Source: an uncultured Pelagibacteraceae bacterium (GTDB taxonomy: Bacteria; Pseudomonadota; Alphaproteobacteria; Pelagibacterales; Pelagibacteraceae). From it: a DNA stretch of 35,933 nt. The position numbers were made by a program, and so were the translations under genes. Under the pieces are notes generated by a model. The model saw nothing but the letters and a program-made list of their open reading frames with translations, was not told the DNA's origin and ran no database searches. The DNA is taken from NCBI GenBank assembly GCA_902566675.1, contig CACFJO010000006.1, positions 1 through 35,933 on the forward strand. The letters run 5' to 3'. This document shows positions 15,313 through 23,626 of this stretch, one piece after another (position 1 is the stretch's first letter; every line of letters begins with the position of its first letter).

Positions 15313-16712
15313 TTTCAGCTAATCTAGCAGCAATTTTTTATTTAGTGTCTGGAATATTATTTATTCTTGCGCTTAGAGGATTATCATCACCAGATACATC
15401 TAGACAAGGAAACTATTTCGGAATTGCCGGAATGATAATTGCAATCGTAGTGACATTCCTATCAATTGGAAATTTTTCAACATCTCTTGTATATGTAGTT
15501 ATATTCTTAGTAATCGGTGGAGCAATCGGTGCTTTTATAGCTTTTAAAATTCCGATGACTGCAATGCCAGAATTAGTGGCTGGTTTTCATAGTTTAGTAG
15601 GTTTAGCAGCAGTTTTTGTCGCTATCGCAGCTTTTTTAAATCCATCAGCTTTTAATCTAGGAAATGTCGGTGATATAAAATTAGCGAGTCTTATTGAGAT
15701 GTCTATTGGAGCGGCAGTAGGAGCGATAACTTTTTCAGGTTCTATAATAGCTTTTTTAAAGCTTAGAGGAATAATGTCTGGTGCTCCTATTACATTTAGC
15801 GGTCAGCATATTTTAAATTTGATACTTGGAATAGGTATATTTGTTTTAATTTTTTATCTATGCAGAACTCAATCTACAAATATTTTTTGGACTGTAATTA
15901 TAATCTCATTTCTTGTCGGAGTTTTGTTAATTATACCTATAGGAGGAGCAGATATGCCTGTAGTAATTTCAATGCTTAATTCCTATTCAGGGTGGGCTGC
16001 AGCTGGAATAGGTTTTACATTAGAAAATTCCGCTTTAATTATAACAGGTGCCCTCGTTGGATCATCAGGAGCAATACTTTCATATATAATGTGTAAAGCA
16101 ATGAACAGATCTTTTGTAAGTGTAATCCTAGGTGGTTTTGGAGCAGACAATTCAACGGATGATAAAAAAGAAAAGAAAGATCAAAAGCCAGTTAAAAGTG
16201 GTAACGCAGAGGATGCAGCTTTTTTAATGAAAAATGCCTCATCTGTAATTATAGTTCCGGGGTACGGTATGGCTGTAGCCCAAGCTCAGCACGCTCTTCG
16301 AGAGATGGTAGATAAATTAAAAAAAAATGATATTAAAGTTACTTACGCTATACACCCTGTAGCTGGAAGAATGCCTGGTCACATGAATGTTTTATTAGCT
16401 GAAGCAAATGTCCCTTATGATGAAGTTTTTGAATTAGAAGATATAAATAACGATTTTGCTAATTCTGATGTAGCATTTGTAATTGGAGCAAATGATGTAA
16501 CAAATCCCGTAGCAAAAACAGATCCAAAAAGTCCAATATTTGGAATGCCAGTGCTTGATGTTGAAAAATGTAAATCTGTTTTATTTGTTAAAAGAAGTTT
16601 ATCGCCAGGGTATGCCGGTATAGATAATGAACTCTTTTATAAAGAAAATACTTTAATGTTGTTTGCAGATGCAAAAAAGATGACAGAGGACATAGTTAAA
16701 AACTTAGACTAA
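15309..16712 (+). CDS. pntB: NAD(P) transhydrogenase subunit beta
   Basis: 467 residues. The first 280 or so are a run of membrane helices, including MPVVISMLNSYSGWAAAGIG. The remainder is the NADP(H)-binding domain III with VPGYGMAVAQAQHALREM, HPVAGRMPGHMNVLLAEA, GANDVTNPVA and KRSLSPGYAGIDNELF. This is full length for the family. A short charged linker (DDKKEKKDQKPVK) joins the two halves. Its TAA stop shares bases with the ATG of the downstream transaldolase-like gene (TAATG), so they are translationally coupled. Confidence 0.94.
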   Translation: MISANLAAIFYLVSGILFILALRGLSSPDTSRQGNYFGIAGMIIAIVVTFLSIGNFSTSLVYVVIFLVIGGAIGAFIAFKIPMTAMPELVAGFHSLVGLAAVFVAIAAFLNPSAFNLGNVGDIKLASLIEMSIGAAVGAITFSGSIIAFLKLRGIMSGAPITFSGQHILNLILGIGIFVLIFYLCRTQSTNIFWTVIIISFLVGVLLIIPIGGADMPVVISMLNSYSGWAAAGIGFTLENSALIITGALVGSSGAILSYIMCKAMNRSFVSVILGGFGADNSTDDKKEKKDQKPVKSGNAEDAAFLMKNASSVIIVPGYGMAVAQAQHALREMVDKLKKNDIKVTYAIHPVAGRMPGHMNVLLAEANVPYDEVFELEDINNDFANSDVAFVIGANDVTNPVAKTDPKSPIFGMPVLDVEKCKSVLFVKRSLSPGYAGIDNELFYKENTLMLFADAKKMTEDIVKNLD

Positions 16713-17410
16713 TGAAAACTAAAATCTTTTGCGACATTGCTGACTATAAGACAATTAAACTTTTTAATAATAAGTCTTTAGTTGATGGTTTTACAACTAA
16801 TCCAAGTTTAATGCGATTAGCTGGAGCCAAAAATTACAGAAATTATTCTCTTAAAATTTTAAAGGTTTGTAAAAAAAAACCAATTTCTTTTGAAGTATTT
16901 GCAGATGATTTTAAAGACATGCTTAAACAAGCTTATGAAATTAATTCTTGGGGTAAAAATGTCTACGTAAAAATTCCAGTTGTAAATTCTAAAGGAGTAT
17001 TTACAGGACCGGTCATCAAAGAATTAAGTGATAAAGGAATTAAACTTAACATAACTGCAGTTTACACATTCGAACAAACAGAAAAGATTTTTAAAAAATT
17101 AAACAAAAAATCAAAATCAATAATTTCAATATTTGCAGGCAGAATGGCTGATAAAGGCAAAGATCCTTTACCGATATTTAAAAAAAGCATATCTTTGACT
17201 AAGAAAAATAAAAATATCGAAATTCTTTGGGCTAGTACGAGAGAAGCTTACAACTTTATTCAAGCAAAACAATTAAATTGTAATATAATCACAATGCCAC
17301 CAAAAATAATAAATCAAATTGCAGGATTTGGTAAGAGTTTCAAATCTATGACACTAGATACTGTTAAAGGTTTTCTAGCAGATAGTAAAAAATCAAGATT
17401 CAGTCTTTAA
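16712..17410 (+). CDS. transaldolase-family protein (small TalC/fructose-6-phosphate aldolase type)
   Basis: 232 residues, in the short class of transaldolases. FCDIADYKTIK opens the barrel, VDGFTTNPSLMRLAG follows, Lys87 in NVYVKIPV is the Schiff-base lysine, and NITAVYTFEQ and FAGRMADKG are further conserved strands. It probably performs the transaldolase step of the non-oxidative pentose phosphate pathway, working with the transketolase gene at 24827; a fructose-6-phosphate aldolase activity is the alternative for this subfamily. It is coupled to pntB. Its stop overlaps the stop of the convergent typA gene, with no terminator between. Confidence 0.8.
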   Translation: MKTKIFCDIADYKTIKLFNNKSLVDGFTTNPSLMRLAGAKNYRNYSLKILKVCKKKPISFEVFADDFKDMLKQAYEINSWGKNVYVKIPVVNSKGVFTGPVIKELSDKGIKLNITAVYTFEQTEKIFKKLNKKSKSIISIFAGRMADKGKDPLPIFKKSISLTKKNKNIEILWASTREAYNFIQAKQLNCNIITMPPKIINQIAGFGKSFKSMTLDTVKGFLADSKKSRFSL

Positions 17411-19230
17411 GAGGCCTTGGCTCTTGATTGCCTTTTTCTTTCATGAGGATCTAATATTAACTTTCTAAGCCTGCAAGATTTTGGTGTTATCTCTAAAGCT
17501 TCATCTGTATTAAGCATACTAAGCTGTTCGGCTATTGCCATCTTTCTAACTGGTGTTAAAACTACATTTTCATCAGTTCCTTGAGTCCTCATATTTGTTA
17601 GTTTTTTCCCTTTTAAAACATTAATTTCCAAGTCACCACTTTTTGAAGAAAGGCCTACTATCATCCCTTCGTATACTGGATCATTATGTGTTACAAACAT
17701 TTCACCTCGAGCTTGTAAATTGAAAATAGCAAAGGCAACTGCTTTACCATTTTCCATGGAAATTAAAGCACCGTTTCTTCTTCCCTCCATATTTCCGGTG
17801 TATTCTCCATAGGAGTGAAAGATTCTATTTATCACGCCAGTACCTTTTGTTAATGTTAAAAATCTACTTGTGTAACCCATTAATCCTCTTGTTGGCGCAT
17901 GAAAAATTAATCTTTTTTTATTTTTTCCTGTATCCTTAAGATCGATTAATTTACCTTTTCTTCTATTCATGGAGTCTATAATTCTTGATGAAAACTCTTC
18001 ATCTAAATCCATTGTTATTTCTTCAATTGGCTCCATTTTATTACCTTGATCATCTTGTCTAATTAAAACTTTTGGCGGGCTTACTGTCATTTCAAAACCC
18101 TCTCTTCGCATCTGTGTTAAAAGAATCTCTAACATCAACTCACCTCTACCACTTATAACGAAAGCATCTTTATTCTCATTTTCTTCAAAGTTGATCCCAA
18201 CATTGTTTTCAGCTTCCAAAATTAATCGATCCCTTATTTGAGTACTTGTTAATTTTTTTCCTTCCGTCCCTGCTAAAGGAGAACTATTTACAGTAATTGT
18301 TATTGACATGGTAGGGGGATCAATAGGGGTTGCATTAATTGGATCGTTTATTTCTAAATCACAAATTGTATCAGCAACGTTAGCTTTTTCTAACCCTGCA
18401 ACAATTACTATATCTCCAGCCTCACCTTTTTCGATAGGAACTTTTTTTGTTCCTTCATATCTAAATATTTTTGTCAGTCTTCCTTCATCAACTTTTTTTC
18501 CACTAAGATCTATCGCTTTAATTTGCTGATTTGCTTTTGCAGTTCCTTGAGCAATTCTTCCAACTAAGCTTCTTCCTAAAAAATTGTCGGCATAAAGGAG
18601 TGTAGAAAGCATAGCGAATGGTTTTGTTTTATCAAAAGTCAATGGTTTCACATGGTCAATTATTAAATTTAATAAGGGTTGCAAATTTTGTCTTGGCCCA
18701 TCTATCTCTTTAGATGCCCAGCCAGATCGTCCACTTGCGTATAATACCGGAAAGTCTAATTGCTCCTCATTTGCATCAAGACTTACAAATAAGTCAAAAG
18801 TTTCATCTAATACCTCATTTGCTCTTTGATCCTGTTTATCAAGCTTATTAATTACTACAATTGGCTTCAAACCTTGTTTCAAAGCTTTAGATAATACAAA
18901 TTTTGTTTGTGGCATTACTCCTTCTGCTGAATCAATTAGTAATAAAGCTCCATCGGCCATATGTAAAACTCTCTCAACTTCAGCTGCAAAATCTCTGTGG
19001 CCTGGTGTATCAATAATATTTATTCTTGAGTTTTTCCAATTAATCGAAGTAGGTTTCGCAAGAATTGTTATTCCTCTCTCTTTTTCTAGCTCTCCAGAGT
19101 CCATTACTCTTTCTTCAACATTTTCATTTTCCCTAAAAGTTCCACTTTGTTTCATAAGATTATCAATCAAAGTAGTTTTTCCATGATCGACGTGAGCTAT
19201 GATAGTAATATTTCTGATTGTGTCTGTCAT
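17407..19230 (-). CDS. typA: translational GTPase TypA/BipA
   Basis: 607 residues, full length. The GTPase domain has IAHVDHGKTTL (residues 11-21), the switch region RGITILAKPT, DTPGHRDF and NKLDK. EF-G-like domains follow, including SGRGELMLEILLTQMRREG, and the C-terminal BipA-specific part has RGLMGYTSRFLTLTKGTG. It is a ribosome-associated GTPase linked to large-subunit assembly and stress growth. Its ATG lies only 2 bases after the CCA end of the initiator tRNA gene and no Shine-Dalgarno is visible in that space. tRNA processing would therefore leave a nearly leaderless message. Confidence 0.95.
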   Translation of the reverse strand: MTDTIRNITIIAHVDHGKTTLIDNLMKQSGTFRENENVEERVMDSGELEKERGITILAKPTSINWKNSRINIIDTPGHRDFAAEVERVLHMADGALLLIDSAEGVMPQTKFVLSKALKQGLKPIVVINKLDKQDQRANEVLDETFDLFVSLDANEEQLDFPVLYASGRSGWASKEIDGPRQNLQPLLNLIIDHVKPLTFDKTKPFAMLSTLLYADNFLGRSLVGRIAQGTAKANQQIKAIDLSGKKVDEGRLTKIFRYEGTKKVPIEKGEAGDIVIVAGLEKANVADTICDLEINDPINATPIDPPTMSITITVNSSPLAGTEGKKLTSTQIRDRLILEAENNVGINFEENENKDAFVISGRGELMLEILLTQMRREGFEMTVSPPKVLIRQDDQGNKMEPIEEITMDLDEEFSSRIIDSMNRRKGKLIDLKDTGKNKKRLIFHAPTRGLMGYTSRFLTLTKGTGVINRIFHSYGEYTGNMEGRRNGALISMENGKAVAFAIFNLQARGEMFVTHNDPVYEGMIVGLSSKSGDLEINVLKGKKLTNMRTQGTDENVVLTPVRKMAIAEQLSMLNTDEALEITPKSCRLRKLILDPHERKRQSRAKAS

Positions 19231-19232
19231 TT

Positions 19233-19309
<77 letters not shown>

Positions 19310-19313
19310 TTAA

Positions 19314-19520
19314 TTATTTGTTCTTTTTAATATTAATTGCTTGGAGTTTATCTTTTTCTTCTTTTATATCGTAAAAAATTTTTTGATCCTCTTTCAATAC
19401 TCTTAATTTAGACTCTTCTAAAGATGAAACATGAAGAAAAATATCCTTTTTACTTTTATCGTCAGTTATAAAACCATAACCCTTTTTGGCGTTAAACCAT
19501 TTTACTTTACCTGATGGCAT
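19314..19520 (-). CDS. cold-shock domain protein
   Basis: 68 residues, the usual size. The RNA-binding motifs are KGYGFI (RNP1) and DIFLHV (RNP2) in a five-strand OB fold beginning MPSGKVKWFNA. I chose the ATG at 19520 because GAGAGGA lies 6 bases before it and family members start at MxxGxVKWFN. An in-frame ATG at 19535 adds five residues that include the ribosome site. It is probably an RNA chaperone or antiterminator of the CspA group. It lies between rpsU and the initiator tRNA in one transcript. Confidence 0.9.
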   Translation of the reverse strand: MPSGKVKWFNAKKGYGFITDDKSKKDIFLHVSSLEESKLRVLKEDQKIFYDIKEEKDKLQAINIKKNK

Positions 19521-19545
19521 TTCAAATCCTCTCATTTTTAATAAA

Positions 19546-19740
19546 TTAATATCTGTTTTTTAATTTTTGGAGCTTTTTAATTCTTTTTAAGTTTTCAGTT
19601 TGTATCCTCTTTTTTTTTTCAGAGGGTTTTTCGTAAGTGCTTTTCATTTTCATAACCTTAAAAAAACCTTCTTTTTGAAGCTTTCTCTTAAGAACTCTAA
19701 TAGCTTGTTCCACATTATTGTCTTTAACTTCTATTTTAAT
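19546..19740 (-). CDS. rpsU: ribosomal protein bS21, apparently starting at ATT
   Basis: 64 residues: (I/M)KIEVKDNNVEQAIRVLKR, then KLQKEGFFKVMKMKSTYEKP and a basic tail ending KLQKLKNRY. This is the alphaproteobacterial S21 pattern (xVxVRDNNVDQALRxLKxKLQREG...YEKPSE). Upstream, the frame runs to a TAA through CCG GAG GTT TTT ATT AAA ATA with no ATG, GTG or TTG. A strong GGAGG (19746-19750) lies 5 bases before the ATT, so ATT at 19738-19740 is the best start; the ATA two codons later is less well spaced. S21 sits at the small-subunit platform near the anti-Shine-Dalgarno. The next ATG (codon 30) would remove the conserved half. Confidence 0.88.
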   Translation of the reverse strand: MKIEVKDNNVEQAIRVLKRKLQKEGFFKVMKMKSTYEKPSEKKKRIQTENLKRIKKLQKLKNRY

Positions 19741-19745
19741 AAAAA

Positions 19746-19750
19746 CCTCC
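19746..19750 (-). promoter_or_regulatory. strong Shine-Dalgarno that fixes the ATT start of rpsU
   Basis: GGAGG on the minus strand, 5 bases from ATT. It is one of the few perfect ribosome sites in the window and is needed to support the non-standard start. Further upstream, TAGACA (19788-19793, minus) followed after about 15 bases by GATAAC could be a weak promoter, but the spacing is short. Confidence 0.7.
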
Positions 19751-19790
19751 GGTTAATTTTTGTGTAGTTATCATCTGTTTAATAATTTGT

Positions 19791-20375
19791 CTAGACAGAA
19801 GCTGCTTGCGCCTTTTTTTCCTCTCTTATCTTTGCTTTTCTTTCCCTTTCAACTCTTCTTTTTGCTTTTTCTAAACTTTTCTGGAAAGCTTCCTGAGTAC
19901 ATAAAGCTAATATTACTGGGTCTCTAGGCTTTAAATTTGAAAAATTCCAATAGCTTCTTTTTCTTATTAGTGAAACCGTTCCTTTTGTACTTCCAACTAA
20001 TTTCGAAATTTGTCCATCTGTAAGTTCAGCAGCATTCTTACAAAGCCAGAGAATTGCGTCAGGTCTATCTTGTCTTTTTGAGAGCGGAGTATATTTAGGT
20101 TTTTTCCTCTCTTTTATTTCAACCTCATCAAGTTTTTTTATGAGTGACAATTTTTTATCAGGATTCTTTGAACAATTCTCAATTTCTTCTCTCGAGAGTT
20201 GACCAGCTAAAATAGGATTATAAGCTTTTATTCCTTTAGCAACATCGCCATCAGCTATTCCTTTTACCTCAAGTTCGTGAAGCTTACAAAATTCAGCAAT
20301 CTGTTTAAAGGTAAGTGTTGTATTTTCTACTAGCCAAACAGCAGTTGCTTTTGGCATAAATGGAGCATCACTCAT
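19791..20375 (-). CDS. trcR: DUF1013 protein, TrcR-like cell-cycle transcriptional regulator
   Basis: 194 residues. The N-terminus MSDAPFMPKATAVWLVENTT and the run TLTFKQIAEFCKLHELEVKG mark the alphaproteobacterial DUF1013 family, recently named TrcR. There are two helix-turn-helix-like segments: LTFKQIAEFCKLHELEV near residues 21-37, and LTDGQISKLVGSTKGTVSLI near residues 118-137. The lysine- and arginine-rich C-terminus (KAKRRVERERKAKIREEKKA) could bind nucleic acid. The family is described as a cell-cycle regulator interacting with RNA polymerase in Rhodobacter and Caulobacter relatives. Targets here are unknown. It follows rpmE by 3 bases on the same strand. Confidence 0.75.
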   Translation of the reverse strand: MSDAPFMPKATAVWLVENTTLTFKQIAEFCKLHELEVKGIADGDVAKGIKAYNPILAGQLSREEIENCSKNPDKKLSLIKKLDEVEIKERKKPKYTPLSKRQDRPDAILWLCKNAAELTDGQISKLVGSTKGTVSLIRKRSYWNFSNLKPRDPVILALCTQEAFQKSLEKAKRRVERERKAKIREEKKAQAASV

Positions 20376-20378
20376 ATA

Positions 20379-20603
20379 TTATTTTTTTAATCTAAGATTG
20401 CTAAACTTTTTGTTATATTTACTCACTCTTCCTTTATCTAGAATTTTCTGAGTTCCACCTGTCCAAGCAAAATGAGACTTTGGATCGATATCTAATTTTA
20501 GAACATCGTTTTCTTTACCCCAAGTTGACCGTGTGTCAAATTCAGTCCCATCTGTCATTACAACTTTAATCTTATGATAGTTTGGATGTATATTTTTTTT
20601 CAT
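20379..20603 (-). CDS. rpmE: ribosomal protein bL31
   Basis: 74 residues from the ATG at 20603: [40 protein letters not shown] and VSKYNKKF, the standard alphaproteobacterial L31. It lacks the four zinc-binding cysteines, as is usual in this class. An upstream in-frame ATG at 20639 would add 12 residues with no family counterpart and overlap suhB, so the inner start is preferred. There is no clear Shine-Dalgarno; reinitiation after the suhB stop, 28 bases upstream, is likely. Confidence 0.92.
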   Translation of the reverse strand: MKKNIHPNYHKIKVVMTDGTEFDTRSTWGKENDVLKLDIDPKSHFAWTGGTQKILDKGRVSKYNKKFSNLRLKK

Positions 20604-20631
20604 TGGCGGAGTTTTATAACAATAATTACTT

Positions 20632-21432
20632 TTACTCAATATCTATTTTACTTATTAAACCTTTTAAATCTTCATGAATATTTGAATTTGAAGCTATTAT
20701 GTTCTTTTTAAGAGGGTTGTTTTTATCTTCTTCAAAAAAATTAACAAATCCACCGGCCTCTTTTATAATAATCATTCCAGCCGCAACATCCCAATAATTT
20801 AATTCTCTTTGCCAAAATCCATCAAATCTTCCTGAAGCTACACAAGCCATATCTAACGCAGCACTCCCAAATTTTCTCACGTGTGTAGCTTTTTTTGAAA
20901 CATTAATATATTCAGAAAAAATTTTATCTTTATTTCTGCTACTTTGTTTGGGACCGCCGGTGACTAAAAGTGAGTCTTGAATTTTTTTTTTATTAGATAC
21001 TCTAATTCTAGAATTATTTAGGTAAGACCCGCTACCTTTTTCTGCATAGTACATTTCATTGGTAACTGGATTAAATATAACTCCGCATTTGATTTCTCCA
21101 TTTTCCTCATATCCAACTGAAATAGCAAAATATGGTATTCCATTTAAAAAATTTAAGGTTCCGTCAATTGGGTCAATAATCCACCTATTTTGACTATTAG
21201 ATTTATTAATAATACCCGACTCTTCAGTTATAATTCCGTATTCCGAATGAGCTTTCTGTAATTCTTCGATAAGAATTTTTTCTGTCCTTATATCAGCAGA
21301 GGAAACAAAATCTCCAGGAGCTTTATTAGAAACTTGCAAATTTTCTAATTCGCCAAAATCTCTAATTAATGATTTAGAGGCTTTCATGCACGCCCTAGAA
21401 ATTATATTTATTTTAGGAGAGTTTAGTTTCAT
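20632..21432 (-). CDS. suhB: inositol monophosphatase family protein
   Basis: 266 residues with all three metal-site motifs: EESG (near residue 70), [20 protein letters not shown] near residues 83-102 and [16 protein letters not shown] near residue 218. It removes phosphate from inositol 1-phosphate or similar small molecules with Mg2+. In E. coli SuhB also binds RNA polymerase and helps rRNA antitermination and ribosome assembly. Its position among efp, rpmE and other translation genes makes that second role attractive, but this is inference. Start and efp stop share bases (TAATG). Confidence 0.88.
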   Translation of the reverse strand: MKLNSPKINIISRACMKASKSLIRDFGELENLQVSNKAPGDFVSSADIRTEKILIEELQKAHSEYGIITEESGIINKSNSQNRWIIDPIDGTLNFLNGIPYFAISVGYEENGEIKCGVIFNPVTNEMYYAEKGSGSYLNNSRIRVSNKKKIQDSLLVTGGPKQSSRNKDKIFSEYINVSKKATHVRKFGSAALDMACVASGRFDGFWQRELNYWDVAAGMIIIKEAGGFVNFFEEDKNNPLKKNIIASNSNIHEDLKGLISKIDIE

Positions 21433-21995
21433 TAATTTACTCTTTTTATATACTCTAAGGTACGTGTATCTATTAAAACTTTCTCTCCTGTTTCAATAAA
21501 TGGAGGGACATTAACTTTTATTCCGCAGTCAAGTGTTGCTGGTTTATAGGACGAAGAAGCAGTTTGGTTTTTTATTGCAGCTTCAGTGCTTTCTATAATA
21601 CACTCAATGTTTTTCGGCAATTCAATTGAAATTGGTTTTTCTTGCATAAAAGAAATCGTGACTTCAAGATTTTCTTTTAAAAGTTTATACTGTTCTCCAG
21701 TTATTGACTTCGGGATTTCAACTTGATCAAATGTTTCATTGTCCATGAAATGACAGTTTTGCCCATCTATGTATAAGAAATTAAATTTTTTTTCGTCGAC
21801 CTCAACTTTTTCTATATTATCATTTGAGCGGAAACGCTCATTTAGCTTAGTTCCTTTTATGATGCTTTTCAATTCTACTTGATTAAAAGCTCCACCTTTT
21901 CCAGGTTTAACATGTTGGGTTTTAAGAACATTCCAATAATCATTTTTATGTTCAATTATCATTCCTGGCTTTATTTCGTTTGCAGTTATTTTCAT
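21432..21995 (-). CDS. efp: translation elongation factor P
   Basis: 187 residues, full length, three beta-barrel domains. The modification loop HVKPGKGGAF holds Lys33, the residue that receives beta-lysine in EpmA/EpmB organisms. The C-terminus has ATLDCGIKVNVPPFIETGEK and VLIDTRTLEYIKR. EF-P relieves ribosome stalling at proline runs by entering the E site. Whether the lysine is modified cannot be told, since no epmA or epmB is in the window. The start overlaps the end of thiE by 4 bases. Confidence 0.95.
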   Translation of the reverse strand: MKITANEIKPGMIIEHKNDYWNVLKTQHVKPGKGGAFNQVELKSIIKGTKLNERFRSNDNIEKVEVDEKKFNFLYIDGQNCHFMDNETFDQVEIPKSITGEQYKLLKENLEVTISFMQEKPISIELPKNIECIIESTEAAIKNQTASSSYKPATLDCGIKVNVPPFIETGEKVLIDTRTLEYIKRVN

Positions 21996-22594
21996 TTGAA
22001 TTTTTTAATAGCCAATTCAGGTTTTAATTTTGGGTTATCCCAAATAAAACTTGATATTGCAATATATTTTGCACCTAATCTTATTAATTTTTTATAATTT
22101 TTATTATTAATTCCACCAATAGCTACCACAGGAGAACTGATATTTTTTTTTGCCCATTTTAGAATATTGAGATTTGCTTTCCTTGCTTTTGGTTTAAGTC
22201 TTGATTTAAAAAAAGATCCAAACGCCAAGTAGTCAGCATTATATTTTAAAGCATTATAAGCTAGATCTTTTGAACTATGACAAGTTACCCCAAGAATTTT
22301 ATTCTTTAATTTTTTCCTTGCATCTTTTAAAGACCCATCTGATTGGCCCATATGACAACCGTCAGCTTTTATTTTAAAAGCATATTTATAATCATCATTT
22401 AATATAAATATTACTTTATGTTTTTTCGTAATTTTTTTTAATTTTTTTATTATTTTAAAAAGTTTATCCTTTTTGATATTTTTTGTTCTTAATTGAAAGA
22501 ATTTAACATTTCCAAATGACAAAACCTTATCTAAACTAACATAAAATTTAAAATTTATATTATCTGGAGAAATTAAATATATTATTTTTCTCAA
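21992..22594 (-). CDS. thiE: thiamine phosphate synthase (ThiE-like)
   Basis: 200 residues, a TIM barrel with the ThiE marks: FFQLRTKNI (pyrophosphate and Mg site), ILNDDYKYAFKIKADGCHMG, GVTCHSSKDL, YLAFGSFFKSRLKPKA and VVAIGGINNKNY. It joins HMP pyrophosphate and the thiazole phosphate to thiamine phosphate. The usual S-x-TK of the sixth block is SRLKPK here, a mild deviation. Published work shows SAR11 cells lack thiC and depend on external HMP, so a retained thiE fits. No riboswitch is visible before it: the class I aldolase stop is only 5 bases upstream. TenI, a non-synthetic ThiE homologue, is the alternative. Confidence 0.78.
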   Translation of the reverse strand: MRKIIYLISPDNINFKFYVSLDKVLSFGNVKFFQLRTKNIKKDKLFKIIKKLKKITKKHKVIFILNDDYKYAFKIKADGCHMGQSDGSLKDARKKLKNKILGVTCHSSKDLAYNALKYNADYLAFGSFFKSRLKPKARKANLNILKWAKKNISSPVVAIGGINNKNYKKLIRLGAKYIAISSFIWDNPKLKPELAIKKFK

Positions 22595-22599
22595 TTAGA

Positions 22600-23616
22600 T
22601 TAAGCCGCTGATTTATCTTCCAAGCTTTCAGACCATTCCCCTTTAGAAGATAAACCATTCATCTTCGCTCTATGATTAAAAGCATTTTGAATATTTTTAG
22701 TATTGTTTTGATCTTTACCAAATTCTTTTAAAGCGCTTGCTTGCAAACCTCTTCCATAAGAAAAAGTAATCAAAAAATTTGTGTCGTTAATTTTATTTAT
22801 CTCATTTAAATTTCTACTCGATTCTATCTCAGATTGTCCACCTGATAAAAAAGCTATACCAGGCACTTGACTCGGCACATTTTTCTTTATGCAGTCTAAG
22901 GTTTTTTTTGCTATTTCTTGAGCATTAGATTTATCTTTACAATCAGATCCTGGGATAATCATATTAGGTTTTAAAACAGTGCCACTTAAATCAACTTTAT
23001 GTAATTCTAACTCGTTGTAGCATTCATTCAAAACATTAGTTGTGACTTTATAGCATTTATCAATATTGTGTGAACCATCCATAAGAACCTCTGGTTCAAT
23101 TATTGGCACCATTTTAGCTTCTTGCACTAATGCTGCATATCTTGCTAAAGCATGTGCATTAGATTTAATTGATTGAGATGATGGAAATCTATCTGAAATT
23201 TTATATACAGCTCTCCACTTAGTAAACCTAGCACCTAAATCATAATATTCACTTAATCTATCTCTTAAACCATCTAAACCTTCTGTAATTGTCTCATCAC
23301 TTGAGCCTGCTAATGATTTTGCTCCCTTATCAACTTTTATACCTGGAATAGCGCCATTTTTCGAAATTAATTCAGGTATTGTTGGTCCTAAAGTTGTTTT
23401 TTGTTTAATTGTTTCATCAAACAAAATTACCCCCCCTATAAAGTTTTTCATCGCACTTGAACTAAATAATGTTTGACGAAAATGTAATCTATTTTTTTCC
23501 AAATTTTCAACGTTAATACTTTTAAATCTCTTAGCTATTGTGCCGGTGCTTTCATCTGCTGCCAAAATACCTTTTCCTTTAAAGCACATTTTTTTCGCTA
23601 TTTCATTTAAAGTCAT
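22600..23616 (-). CDS. class I fructose-bisphosphate aldolase
   Basis: 338 residues, the eukaryote-like class I type. KGKGILAADESTGTIAKRF (from residue 13), DLGARFTKWRAVYKI, IIEPEVLMDG and TVLKPNMI, with Schiff-base Lys216, form the active site. FLSGGQSE and FSYGRGLQASAL bind phosphate. It cleaves or forms fructose 1,6-bisphosphate; in a cell lacking a classical phosphofructokinase it may run toward hexose. The frame crosses a seven-G run intact (IGGVILFD), a useful comparison with the broken G7 run in the aminotransferase. It is co-directional with pgk and tkt. Confidence 0.93.
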   Translation of the reverse strand: MTLNEIAKKMCFKGKGILAADESTGTIAKRFKSINVENLEKNRLHFRQTLFSSSAMKNFIGGVILFDETIKQKTTLGPTIPELISKNGAIPGIKVDKGAKSLAGSSDETITEGLDGLRDRLSEYYDLGARFTKWRAVYKISDRFPSSQSIKSNAHALARYAALVQEAKMVPIIEPEVLMDGSHNIDKCYKVTTNVLNECYNELELHKVDLSGTVLKPNMIIPGSDCKDKSNAQEIAKKTLDCIKKNVPSQVPGIAFLSGGQSEIESSRNLNEINKINDTNFLITFSYGRGLQASALKEFGKDQNNTKNIQNAFNHRAKMNGLSSKGEWSESLEDKSAA

Positions 23617-23626
23617 ATGTGATTAT

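Noticed and set aside
22595-22599. TPP riboswitch ahead of thiE
   Set aside because: Only 5 bases separate it from the aldolase gene, and no thi-box sequence is seen nearby.
23430-23436. Second G7 run (C7 on + strand) as a possible frameshift
   Set aside because: The aldolase frame passes through it intact (IGGVILFD) and the protein is full length.
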